From Armadillidium nasatum (taxonomy: Eukaryota; Arthropoda; Malacostraca; Isopoda; Armadillidiidae), in contig SEYY01009323.1 of assembly GCA_009176605.1 (NCBI GenBank), positions 1 through 35,899 of the forward strand: a DNA stretch of 35,899 bases, written 5' to 3'. Below the pieces are notes generated by a model, which made no database searches, was not told the DNA's origin, and was given only the letters and a program-made list of their open reading frames with translations. The first letter of the stretch is position 1. Every line of letters starts with the position of its first letter. This document shows, piece by piece, positions 1 through 13,585 of this stretch. A program made the translations under genes and the position numbers.

Positions 1-2
1 TC

Positions 3-1112
3 GGTGAATCTTTTGCTGTAGCGCTGGACATTTCGAAAGCCTTCGATAGAGTCTGGCACAAGGCTTTGATTTCCAAACTTCCCTCTTTCGGTATCTATCC
101 TTCTCTCTGTGATCTTCTCTCTAATTTCCTTTCTGGTCGTTCTATAGCAGCTGTTGTAGACGGCCACCGTTCTTCCTTTAAATCTTTTAGTAGTGGTGTT
201 CCTCAGGGTTCTGTCCTATTCCCAGCACTTTTTCTACTTTTCATTAATGACCTTCTCTCTATCACCTCATCTCCTATCCACTCCTATGCTGATGACTCCA
301 CTCTTCATTACTCTTTTCAATTAGAAATTAGATCAGAGGGCTGCTCCCCCTCTCAACAACAGTTACTAGACTCAAGGAGGGTTACCTTGGAGCAGCTGAC
401 GTCTGATCTATCTCGTATTTCTAATTAGGGCAGAGAGAACATGGTTGTTTTCAATGACTCAAGAACTCAATTCCTTCATCTCTCCACTCGACACAATCTT
501 CCAAACAACTATGATATCTTCTTCGAAAACACACAACTCAAGCCTTCATCTGTTCTTAATATTCTTGGTGTTTCTTTTTCTCGTGATCTTTCTTGGAAAG
601 ATCACATTACTTCTCTTTCTATACAAGCTTCTAAGAGGTTGGGTGTTCTGAGGCGCCTTCAGAATTACTTCACGCCACCCCAGTTGCTTGCTCTGTATAG
701 GGGTGCTGTTCGCCCCTGTATGGAGTGTGCTTCGCACATCTGGGGTGGTTCCACACACACGGCTCTCCTAGAGAAGGTGGAGTCTAGGGCATTTCATCTC
801 ATCAACTCTCCTGCTCTTACTAAAGCTCTTCAATCTATTTCTGCCCTTCGAATTGTTGCTTCACTCTCTCTTTACTATCGCTATTACAACAGACACTGCT
901 CTTCTGAACTCTCTCATCGCATACCTCCTCCATTGAGAAGAGCTCGTGCGACATGCCTTTCTATACAGTCTCATCCTTTCTCTGCTCAATCTTACATATA
1001 CTCTACTGGTAAAGTTTGGAACACACTCCCTTCATCTGTTTTCCAGACTTCCTTTAACTTGCATACTTTCAAACGCCGTGTATCTGGACACGTCAGCCTC
1101 CATCGACCATGA
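3..1112 (+). pseudogene. LINE reverse transcriptase and C-terminal domain (one internal stop)
   Basis: One reading frame stays open from base 3 to the stop at 1110-1112 except for a TAG at 426-428. The copy at 35201-35764 reads Trp at that codon (SNWGREN). Visible RT motifs are VALDISKAFDRVWH (fingers/palm, first catalytic Asp), SGVPQGSVL, and YADD at about residue 90, the catalytic Asp pair. After the stop come the RT thumb and a C-terminal domain with motifs such as NILGVSFSRDLSWKDHI, GAVRPCMECASHIWGG and STGKVWNTLP, ending in FKRRVSGHV. The enzyme would copy LINE RNA at a nicked target. The endonuclease domain is upstream of the window. Recently active by appearance, but broken. Confidence 0.88.
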
Positions 1113-1128
1113 ACTAGATAATTCCCAA

Positions 1129-1172
1129 CTCCGGTGGAATTTGGTAGGCCTTTTTCCCTTTGCCTACCGGAG
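1129..1172 (+). other. Conserved 3'-terminal LINE stem-loop
   Basis: CTCCGGTGG at 1129-1137 can pair with CTACCGGAG at 1164-1172 (one G-U pair). The stem ends about three bases before the TA-rich tail. The same structure stands at the 3' end of two other copies on the minus strand (31228-31270 and 34934-34977), one with a paired C-to-T/G-to-A change that keeps the stem. It is probably an RNA element recognised by the LINE RT; that role is inferred. Confidence 0.7.
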
Positions 1173-1201
1173 GAGATATAGAAATATAAATTTATATATA
1201 T

Positions 1202-5020
<3,819 letters not shown>

Positions 5021-5306
5021 GACCATGTGCTCATTCTAATTAATTTTATTATTCTTCTCTTTCATATAATAATTGGGGAAGAAAGAAGAAGAGGTCGTTT
5101 TCAGGAAAATGTAAAAAATGAAATGCAGCTACACACTATTAAAGATAAAACATAAATTTTTAGTAGCTTGTTTCTTTTTTTTATTAACTTTTTTTCCTCT
5201 TCCTTAGGATAAAAGTACTTTATAGATTCACAAGTCAAACAAAATAAAGATAGAATAATTTTACAATAATTTTACAGACTTTATTATAAATAGACTAACA
5301 AGAAAA

Positions 5307-6110
5307 TGTTGTAACCACCTACAAATTGGTCAACACGTAAGTAACAAATTAGTCTGATTCGTAATAGTTTTGTTGTAAATACGTATCCTATAAAGAAAGC
5401 TTTCTTTATTCCAGTTCTAACCTGGGAACAACAACGTTTCTAACCTGGGAACATCAATTTCTAACCGGAAACATCAATTTCCAAGCCAGGAACTACAACC
5501 ATATCAACATTTTTCAACCTGAGATCAACATTTCTAACTAGGAATTACCCATTATCAACGTTTCCAAACATAGTCAACTGAACTTTTGGTCATTTTTAAA
5601 GTGACGACGGGTGGTTGGTTAGTTGACAAATAGTCATTAAGGAACACTCATTCCCGTCAGTTTCACTTCGCCCCACTCCCGAATCTGCATTGTTTCTTCG
5701 TTTATAGTTCCTTATTCTGTTCATACTTCGACAAGTAGTGGAGTTTGTATGTATCAAATATTGGAAAAAAAACTCATTACAAATCAACGTCGTTGTTCAA
5801 ACTCAATAATTAAAGATTTCATTTTCATGGTTTTTCAATGACCCTCCAATTTTGTTCGTTGTATTTATCATAATACTGCTGTTAGTTGTTCCTTCTAGTG
5901 ATCTTCTTTGCCCTTACAAAGAGTCTGAGAGTTTTTGATCGATAAAGACGGATGATAATTCAATAAATTCAACAACATCACCCATCTGAAGAGGACGGTA
6001 CAACCAACCTCACCAGGAATATCTCTAGACGTGATTTAAACAATAATTTTATATATTTTCATTAATTTATTTTCTCCTGTATGGTTTAAAATTCAAGGCC
6101 TAACCTTACA
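5307..6110 (+). repeat. 5' LTR of Gypsy-1
   Basis: Begins TGTTGTAACC and ends CCTAACCTTACA, the TG...CA form of LTRs. It matches 14762-15542 throughout. It contains imperfect short repeats of the type TCTAACCTGGGAACATCAAT near 5410-5480; this LTR has about one more unit than the 3' copy. Similarity to the 3' side also extends about 88 bp to the left (5219-5306 against 14689-14761), so the true LTR may start earlier. Confidence 0.85.
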
Positions 6111-6121
6111 GAGAAAAAATT

Positions 6122-6139
6122 TGGTGACCTTGCCAGGAT
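6122..6139 (+). other. Possible primer-binding site of Gypsy-1
   Basis: TGGTGACCTTGCCAGGAT lies 11 bases after the 5' LTR. The first eight bases (TGGTGACC) complement the 3' end of tRNA-Trp, the primer known for the CsRn1 group of Gypsy elements. The remainder does not match, so the primer identity is weak. Confidence 0.4.
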
Positions 6140-6170
6140 CACTAGAAAAGAAAGACATACATCAACCATA

Positions 6171-7838
6171 ATGGCAGAAAACAACAAAATAGCAATAACG
6201 ACGAACCAAAAGTAAATGTGGACCACTTGATTGAATTGGAAACACCTTTCCAAATCAACAATAACGCAATGTCTACACCAGAAACAACTGATAACCCAAG
6301 GGGCGCAACTATGCATGATTTTCAACCCGTGGATCAACTTACCATGGAAAACGTGCAAGAGATGCTTGCAGGTGTTATAAGGTATTGTCGAGAGATAGAT
6401 CTACGTTTCACCGAGCAGAATGAAAAAAATAATGGAATTACTATCAGTTCGTGTAGTTCCCGTCCAGTCCGCTACTTCACTATCACTAGAAAGTTCGGTG
6501 CGTCCTAAAACTAGGAAACCGCCAGTTGCAGTAGATCGGGAGGTTGGCGGACAACAAATGCCACCGTCACTACCTACCTACATATATCGGTTGCATAGGT
6601 ATATAACCTATGCAACCGATAATAATCACTACGAGCGCACCCCATAACTCGACAGGTAACATGACGGATCAGCAGTTCCGGGAATTCGTAGCGGAAAGTT
6701 TAGCTGCACAACAGGCTCACAGCGCTATGGTTTCCCAAGCAATAACAATGATGGCAGAAATGTTTAACAAGCCAAAGTCTAAGAAGGCTGTGCCAACAGC
6801 TAAATTTAACCCTGACACAGACCAGGAACTTAGAGTATTCTTTCGCGAAATCGAGAAGTATTGCACAATCATGAATCCAACCCAAAAGCAGGATTGGTTA
6901 AGGCTCTTGGGGTCGTATTTGCAATCCTCTGCTATGGCCCTCTATCATCAACTCCATAAGGCAGATAAGTTTTATGAAGAAATTAAACAGAACCTGCTGA
7001 ATCTGTTTAACAATGAGGACACAGTAAGACGTGAACGAACAGTCCATGATTTCATGGCTGCTAAAATACGAAAAAATGAGACAGTCAGGATTTTTGCTAT
7101 CCGGTTGATGGATCTCGCTAAGAAGGCTTACCCCACCACCTCGGAGGAGGACTGTAAGGAACATAAGACATTACGTCAAGTGTTTTTAGCAGCCTTACCG
7201 CCTTCAATCAACAAAGAAATAGCAAGGTATTTGCGTAATCATAAGTGGTGTTCGGAAAACAAAGTCTCCTTTGATCAGCTGGTGAACCTGGCAGATAGAC
7301 ACTTTCAGAACTTAAAAGGGCATGAAAAAATAGCCGCTCCTGAAGATGTGGATATCTCCAGAGTTTCGGCTAAGTCGAGTACCCAACAGAAGTCATGGGT
7401 GGATGTGGTGAAGGAATGGATGAAGACACCTTCCAATGCCCAACTGCCTCCACAAAAGACAGTCGAGAAAAGGTCATCAGGAAAAGAACGATGTCAACCG
7501 CAGTCCCAAGTTCGTTAGGGACAAACAACGGAAAAATAGCTATAGTTCCAGCTCTTCGTGACAGTCGGATGACCGTAGACAGAATAATCATACGCGACAA
7601 ACTTCGCAAAGGCAAAACAACCAGTGGTGTAGTTTTTGTGATAAAAACACGCATTCAAATGACACTTATTACATTCTCAACAACAAGTGTTCCATTTGCA
7701 AGAAGAGTGGGCACCTTTCTTTCAAGTGTTCACAGAACCCAAAACATCAGAGTCAACCCGAACAACAACAACAAAGGTATCCGGATAATTGTTCCGTATG
7801 TAAACAGTATGGTCGTGTGGGCAAACATTGTCCGTAAT
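6171..7838 (+). pseudogene. Gypsy-1 gag (capsid and zinc-knuckle nucleocapsid)
   Basis: A start ATG lies 61 bases after the 5' LTR. The N-terminal part changes frame near 6200 and again after about 6508. The main frame 6610-7518 (302 codons) holds a retrotransposon-type capsid region, for example FREIEKYCTIMNPTQKQDWL and LRQVFLAALPPSI. Another frame then carries three cysteine-rich knuckles at about 7625-7838: CSFC..., CSICKKSGHLSFKC (a full CX2CX4HX4C) and CSVCKQYGRVGKHC, in which the expected His is Arg. A shift near 7490 and a TGA near 7560 separate capsid from nucleocapsid. The product would package element RNA into particles. It cannot be made whole from this copy. Confidence 0.85.
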
Positions 7839-7989
7839 GGCAAAACCGACGACCGAGACAACAAAGTAATTCTCCACCAAATCCAGGAAGAAACAGAAGA
7901 AATTCTCAAACTTCAAAAAGATCAACGGCGAAGAATAAAAATGCCACTGGTGGTTTGTCAGAGCGAAATCAGCAAGAGCAACCTTTAAA

Positions 7990-8690
7990 CTAATTGACCC
8001 CTTGACTGAGGGGCCAGTCACGGTTGAAGGGTTAACTACTCTCATTAGGAGTCCCCCATTAGCAACCGAGTTAACTTCCACAATTGGTTTAAAGGAGAAA
8101 ATAACTAAGGGTGAAACCCTACTTCTACAATTTAGTAAATGCGAGACCCAACCTTTAATGGTAGCAGTAGAAGTAGTAGACTATCCAGGAACTTGTTTCC
8201 ATTCCTTAATAGATAATGGAGCAGAGATCAATTAACTTAATAAAAGAAAGCGCTGTTTCATTAATGAATGGTATACAACGATATCCATCGGTGGTCGCAA
8301 GGGTCACAGGGGTTGGAAATGCGCGTATTCCCATACACGAGTTCGTGATCTTAAGATTAAGATTCGAAACTGGGATATATTTCAACTTTGGAAGAATTTT
8401 ATATACTTCCAGATTCCGCTATGGATAACTCCATGGTCATTGGAGTTACGCTTCTACGAGCAAACAACTTATTACCCGATATGTCAACTTATCAACTTTT
8501 CCAGAGAACCGGAAATGACTTCGTGGTAATAGCAACAGACCCAACGAAATCAACATATCGGGAGGTCATCAACGCACGGAATGTGGAAATTCCCGCTAAC
8601 CACTTCAAGATCGTAGATGTCGAAATGGCATGTCGAGGAACCAACTTTCCTACTTCGACAATGTTAGTGGAACCACCAAGAAAAAGTAGA
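7990..8690 (+). pseudogene. Gypsy-1 aspartic protease region
   Basis: A frame from about 8002 leads into SLIDNGAEIN near 8200-8235. This is the retroviral-type active-site block; family members normally read D-T/S-G-A. Here the second residue is Asn, and a stop follows immediately, with the downstream half (NLIKESAV...) in a shifted frame to 8428. A third frame (8388-8717) continues towards RT with ILPDSAMDNSMVIGVTLL, resembling the ILGxD-type end of the protease fold. The enzyme would cleave Gag-Pol; this copy is inactive on several counts. Confidence 0.7.
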
Positions 8691-10740
8691 AGTGGAAATC
8701 GTAACCGGATTGGTTAATAGCGAAGAACCGTTTCGAATTGCTATCTGCAATAAGAAGGACACCTCAAGGTTTTTACCGAAGAGGACAAGTGTTGGAATTG
8801 AAACAGCATTACCAAATGATAACGTAGAGTGTTCTATAAATAGGCATCAACTTGATTCAAAACAACAAGAATCAAGCATCGCTTATTGGACTCGCGACAA
8901 GATTATTGAAGAGTTCAAGATTAACGAAGTTAACGTTAATCAAGAGCAGAAAGAACAACTAATCAACCTTCTTCTACAATATCCTAACTGTTTTAAGTAT
9001 GGATGATGAAGACGTTGGATTAGCAACTAACATCCAACATGAAATTGAATTGGACACTAACATCCCAATTCACGTACCTGTTCGAAGGTTTCAAGGACCT
9101 TTAGCTCAAGAAATCCAAGAACAGTGTGAAGAGTTGGAGAGAGGGAATATCATCAGACCCAGTTACTCTCCATATTCTGCTCCTGTGGTACCAGTACGTA
9201 AGCCTGACGGTAAACTACGGCTTTGTATTGATTACCATACCCTCTACAAGCACACAAAAGAAGATGCCTTTACTTTGCCAAACTTGATTGACTCCATTTA
9301 CAATATGAGTGGAGCCAAATTATTTACCACCATAGATTTGGTAAGGGGGTGTTATCAAATAGAGATGGCCGAAGATTCAATTGAGAAAACGGCATTTTCA
9401 ACACCGTTGGCTCACTCGATTAGCAACCAACATCCATCATGAAATTGAATTGGACACTAACATTCCAATTCATGTACCTGTTCGAAGGTTTCAAAGTCCT
9501 TTGGCTCAAGAAATCCAAGAACATTGTGAGGAGTTGGAGAGAGGGGATATTATCAGGCCTAGTTACTCTCCATATTCTGCTCCTGTGGTACCAGTACGTA
9601 AGCCTGACGGTAACTACGGCTTTGTATTGATTACCATGCCCTCTACAAGCACACAAAAGCGGATGCCTCTACTTTGCCAAACTTGATTGACTCCATTTAC
9701 AATATGAGTGGAGCCAAATTATTTACCACCATAGATTTGGTAAAGGGGTATTATCAAATCGAGATGGCCGAAGAGTTCAATAGAGAAAACGGCATTCTCA
9801 ACGCCGTTGGCTCACTACGAGTTCCTTAGGATGCCTTTCGGGGTAAAAGGAGGACCAGCAACCTTCCAAAGAGGTATGATGCTCGCCTTAGCAGGAATAC
9901 CTTGGTCGGAAGTAATGGTATATCTCGATGATTTGATAATCCGATCAGAGACCTTTGACCAACATTTGAGCTCGATTGCGAAAGTGTTGGGTGCGTTACA
10001 AGCAAATGGTTTTAAGTTGAAGCCAGGAAAGACTAAATTATGTCGTGAAAGTGTTCAATTTTTAGGACACTTAATTGATCCAGAAGGGATACAACCAATT
10101 GATAAAAATTTGAGTGGAGTACTTAATTTTCCACAACCAACAACCAATAAAACAATTACGGTCTTTCTTGGGTATGGTGAATTTCTATCGAAGACATATT
10201 CCCGATTGTTCGATAATTTGTGAGCCACTTTCGGCTCAAGTCGGTGGTAAAACTGTTAATTGGACTCCAGAATGCCAGAAGGCATTTGAGAAATTAAAAT
10301 CAGCGTTGGTGGAGCCACCGACGTTAGCTTTTCCAGATTATAGCCCAACAGCTCCACCATTAGAACTACACGTTGATGCTTCGTCAATTGGAGCAGGAGG
10401 AGTCTTATCACAAACTATTGATGGCGTAAATCGACCCATATCTTACATCTCAAAAACCTTTTCCAAGTCTCAACTGAACTATTCTACAACGGAAAAGGAG
10501 CTTGCAGCATTGAGATGGGCCGTTAAAACTTTACGACCATTCTTGTGTTCGAAGAAATTCATTATTTTCACTGACCATGAGCCTCTGGTATATCTTAATA
10601 ACATGGCGGCAGTTGACGGACGTATCGCGCGTACATTGCGTGATTGACTGATTATGACTATGACATCCGCTACATTAAAAGGTAAAGATAACGTAGTAGC
10701 CGATGCGTTGTCCAGATCTCCAGTGGAGGCACTCCCAGAA
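8690..10740 (+). pseudogene. Gypsy-1 reverse transcriptase and RNase H
   Basis: A linker frame (8692-9006) precedes RT. RT motifs include RPSYSPYSAPVVPVRKPDG, LFTTIDL (first catalytic Asp, near 9325 and again near 9730), FLRMPFGVKGGPATFQ near 9822 and VMVYLDDLI near 9920 (the YLDD pair). A frameshift near 10150 moves to the frame with FLGMVNFYRRHIPD, and RNase H follows: LHVDASSIGAG, TEKELAAL and FTDHEPLVYL supply the expected Asp/Glu/Asp residues. KGKDNVVADALSR closes the domain near 10700 in yet another frame. The 5' half of RT is present twice (see 9018-9816). The enzyme would make element cDNA. Confidence 0.9.
9018..9816 (+). repeat. 400-bp tandem duplication inside RT
   Basis: 9018-9416 and 9418-9816 are two copies of the same RT segment at an offset of exactly 400 bases. 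By eye they differ at about 23 positions plus two compensating single-base indels. The first copy ends in GGCTCACT followed by the start of the second; the second copy ends in the same GGCTCACT and continues into the rest of RT. Confidence 0.93.
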
Positions 10741-11400
10741 GATCACAGGATGATCAACTGGAAATTGTCCCCATTGATCAAGTTCAGCCTTCAGGTTTTA
10801 TTCCTGAAGGTTATACAGTACATTTAATGCCAGGAGGAGGAAACTCCTTATTTCAATCTTTTCTATGTGGTTGGAAGGGACACCTGATAACCATATGGAT
10901 ATTAGAGAAACCGTAGCGGAGGAACTTATCAAACACCCCGCTAAGTATCAACTTAAAGGCAGGAATATTACGAAGAAGCTGAAGTTGCTGAAATTACCAT
11001 GGCCAACTTCCAATTCCAGAAGCAATATTAGCCTTTGCTAATATATCTAAATGCCTTGTACGAGTTTTCTACAACGACAACAATCCATTAACTTATGGAA
11101 CTCCTGGAGATGTCTGTAACTTACAAAATGTATCCGGTATACATTTTAATTATCTTGAACCATGCAAAAAGAAAAGCGTCAAAATAAATATCGTCAACAT
11201 TTGTCAATTAACCATCGACGAACTTGATGAATTATTTAGCGCTGATGAAGAGGTAATACTTCAAGAACAATTTAAGGACAATGTTCTTCGTAAACTGAGA
11301 AAAGCATTGGATCCCTACGAAAGCATACAACTTTTCGTGAACATGGATTAGAAATATTTCGCCCATATCAACAACATCTTTTCTTGTTTGGAGATTTAAT
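10741..11400 (+). other. Gypsy-1 RNase H-integrase connecting region, decayed
   Basis: This stretch lies between the RNase H end and the integrase zinc-binding region. No frame remains open for long, and no motif is clear beyond its position. In related elements this part of Pol is a poorly conserved linker. Confidence 0.5.
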
Positions 11401-12566
11401 CTTCATCCAAAATGATAACAATCCGCGAATGGTAATATCCATGCCTCTTCTAATTCAGTTAGTTTTGGATTTACATTTACAAAAGGTCATTCAGGAACAC
11501 CGAAACTTATTGCATTGGTGAGAGAGGACTTATGGCATCCAAGACTTGCTCATGTTGCCCGCGAGATTTGTAGGTCTTGTATGACATGTCAATCGAACAA
11601 ACGTAGCCGACATAATACCTGAAGATTCACGCAGACAGATCTAACAATACCTCCAGAAGAGAAGAAAGAAAAAGATATGTAATGAAGATAACAACGTCTT
11701 TTCCATTCGAATTGTTAGCGGTGGATTTATTACAATTACCGCGGACTTTTCGAAATCACTCATATGCTCTTGTAGCGATTGATTACTTTACTAAGTATCT
11801 TTTTGTAATTCCCATGAAGGATAAATCTGCAAAAACCGTAAGCACTACGTTGAAATTTAAATTTATTCGGTTCTTGCCGCGTGTTCCGCAGAAACTTTTT
11901 TCAGATCAAGTGTTTACTTCAGTACTTTTTAACGAAGTATTGGAGGAATTTGCCATTGAGCATGTATTGGCATCTAGTCATCGGCCACAAACGAATGGAG
12001 TTACGGAACGGGTAAACCGAACCATACTTCAGATTTTGCGAATGATGATTCAACAAAACCCAACTGATTGGGATTTGCAACTCCGCAAGTAGTTGTAAAA
12101 TACAATAATATTTGGCATTCAGCAATCAAGTCAACTCAAAGTGACTTCTTAGTTCAACAACAACATTCGTGTGCAAGGAGAAATCCTTGTTTACGACAAT
12201 ATTGGAAGTCACCTGCTGAAAAATTTTCACCCTTTCAACCTTGGTGATAAAGTCGCGTATAAATCTTTATTTCAAGGAAATCTTGTAACCAACAAGTTTA
12301 AACCTAGATTTAAGGGTCCGTACGTGATTACTAAAGTATACGACTCAACACTCGCATACGATATAGCCAAGTACCCAATCAATGAAAGGGAAGGTGTCAT
12401 ACAGGCTCATTTTTCACAACTCCGGAAATGGGTTGATGTTCCCAGATATCTCTTACGAAATCCTTATTTCCGCCAACATCAACAGAATCAACATATTCAA
12501 CTAGAAAGAAGATTATCAACAAGATCAAGCGGAAATCAAGGAAGAACAGGGGGAGATATCAAATGA
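11400..12566 (+). pseudogene. Gypsy-1 integrase
   Basis: The zinc-binding HHCC region lies at about 11485-11595, ending CRSCMTCQSNKRS. A misplaced 79-bp segment (11601-11679) follows, then the catalytic core in frame 11682-12092: ELLAVDLL (D1, residue 15), LFSDQVFTS (D2, residue 75) and GVTERVNRT (E, residue 109). The D2-E spacing is 33 residues rather than the usual 35; SDQVF is two residues shorter than SDQGxxF in relatives. The C-terminal frame 12171-12566 has FNLGDKVAYK and KPRFKGPYVITKV, the GPY/F module. The enzyme would insert cDNA into host chromatin. Frame breaks separate the three modules. Confidence 0.88.
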
Positions 12567-13170
12567 AGAGTCATTGACGGACACGTCGCCAACTCTAACT
12601 GTTTTACCTGAGAACAACAGTGACGAGGACGACGATAATTTTTTATTTCACCTTGCTGAAGGGGATCATCACCTATTGGAGGACTTGAGGAAGCGGCAGA
12701 GGAAAGCTCAGGAAGAGGTATTTAAATTGATCAATGCCGATTATTCGACTTTCTTATCTGACTCATATTGAGTTTTACAAGAATCATTTGACTTAACAAT
12801 AGGAACAAATGTAGATTATCGGGTTAACTCCGGATCAACCAGATCGACTAAAGTCTCTAACGTAGCCGACATTAATTCCTCAAGATTCACGCAGACAGAT
12901 CTAACAATACCTCCAGAAGAGGAGGAAGAAGATGTGTTCAACGCAACTATTGAAGAATCATTTGAAGGGTTTTGTCCGTTGGATTATTCGGTGGATCAGG
13001 ATTCATTCGAGGGATTTGTGCCTAAGGCTCTTCCCACCATAATGGAAGAACCTGATAAATATTGTCAGCTACATTTCAACAGTGATTTCAGAGATAATTC
13101 GGCCGAATCTTTTGAGGTATTTAATCCGGAAGGGTTTTTCATTGAGGAGGACTACATGGAACTTCGATGA
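12541..13170 (+). pseudogene. Acidic tail ORF after integrase with FEGF motifs
   Basis: The frame ending at 13168-13170 is open back to about 12541, interrupted only by a TGA at 12769-12771. It overlaps the end of the integrase frame, which suggests it was once the integrase C-terminal extension or a shifted continuation. It is strongly acidic (NSDEDDDNF, IPPEEEEEDVF) and has no membrane segment. It carries three related motifs: EESFEGFCP (about 12955), QDSFEGFVP (about 13000) and AESFEVFNP (about 13105), plus a weaker QESFDL near 12780. I do not recognise a folded domain. FxGF after acidic residues is the known docking motif for the LEDGF/IWS1-type TFIIS-N-like domains. Confidence 0.7.
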
Positions 13171-13585
13171 CCTGTAGAAGCATCGCCATTGGAGGAAGAA
13201 CAACAGATGGACATCACCGGTTTACGAAAAGAAAAAGATAAGTGAAAGTGAACAATAAAAAGGGAAAAAATGGCAGTGCAGTGGAAAGTGTTAAAGTGTA
13301 CAATTTTAGATCCATGTAATGTAGATAGAATTCATACCTTGTTAATGGAATTACTAAATTTCACTACTGTTGATTAAGAATTTAAATACTGCTTAGATTA
13401 ACAATTCTTATATAGGTTCTAAGTATTATAATAATTAATAGTAGTTAAATTAAATTAACAAACAAAAATAACTTACAAACAAAATTAACATATTGCATGT
13501 TTAAAAATGTATATATTATTATATAAGTGTATATATTATGCTATAAAATTTTATATATGTCTATAATAATATGTTATCTTTTCAG
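13171..13585 (+). other. Non-coding spacer with a possible splice acceptor
   Basis: An AT-rich spacer between the acidic tail and the extra ORF. It ends ATGTTATCTTTTCAG at 13571-13585, a pyrimidine-rich stretch plus AG that would serve as a splice acceptor for a subgenomic RNA. No gene is seen in it. Confidence 0.4.

Larger units (their letters stand above)
1..1178 (+). mobile_element. Jockey/transposon-BS-like LINE, 3' part (copy A)
   Basis: Partial non-LTR retrotransposon whose 5' part lies outside the window. It runs from inside the reverse transcriptase to a 3' stem-loop (1129-1172). A short TA-rich tail follows, then a GCGGAT minisatellite. Six other stretches in the window (16519-17263, 17691-17838, 30540-31037, 31228-34455, 34931-35899 and, for a different family, 1620-2678) are LINE pieces, and most share its protein. 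Copy A is the best-preserved coding copy of the family here, with a single in-frame stop seen. Family placement rests on RT and C-terminal motifs and was not tested by a phylogeny. Confidence 0.9.
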
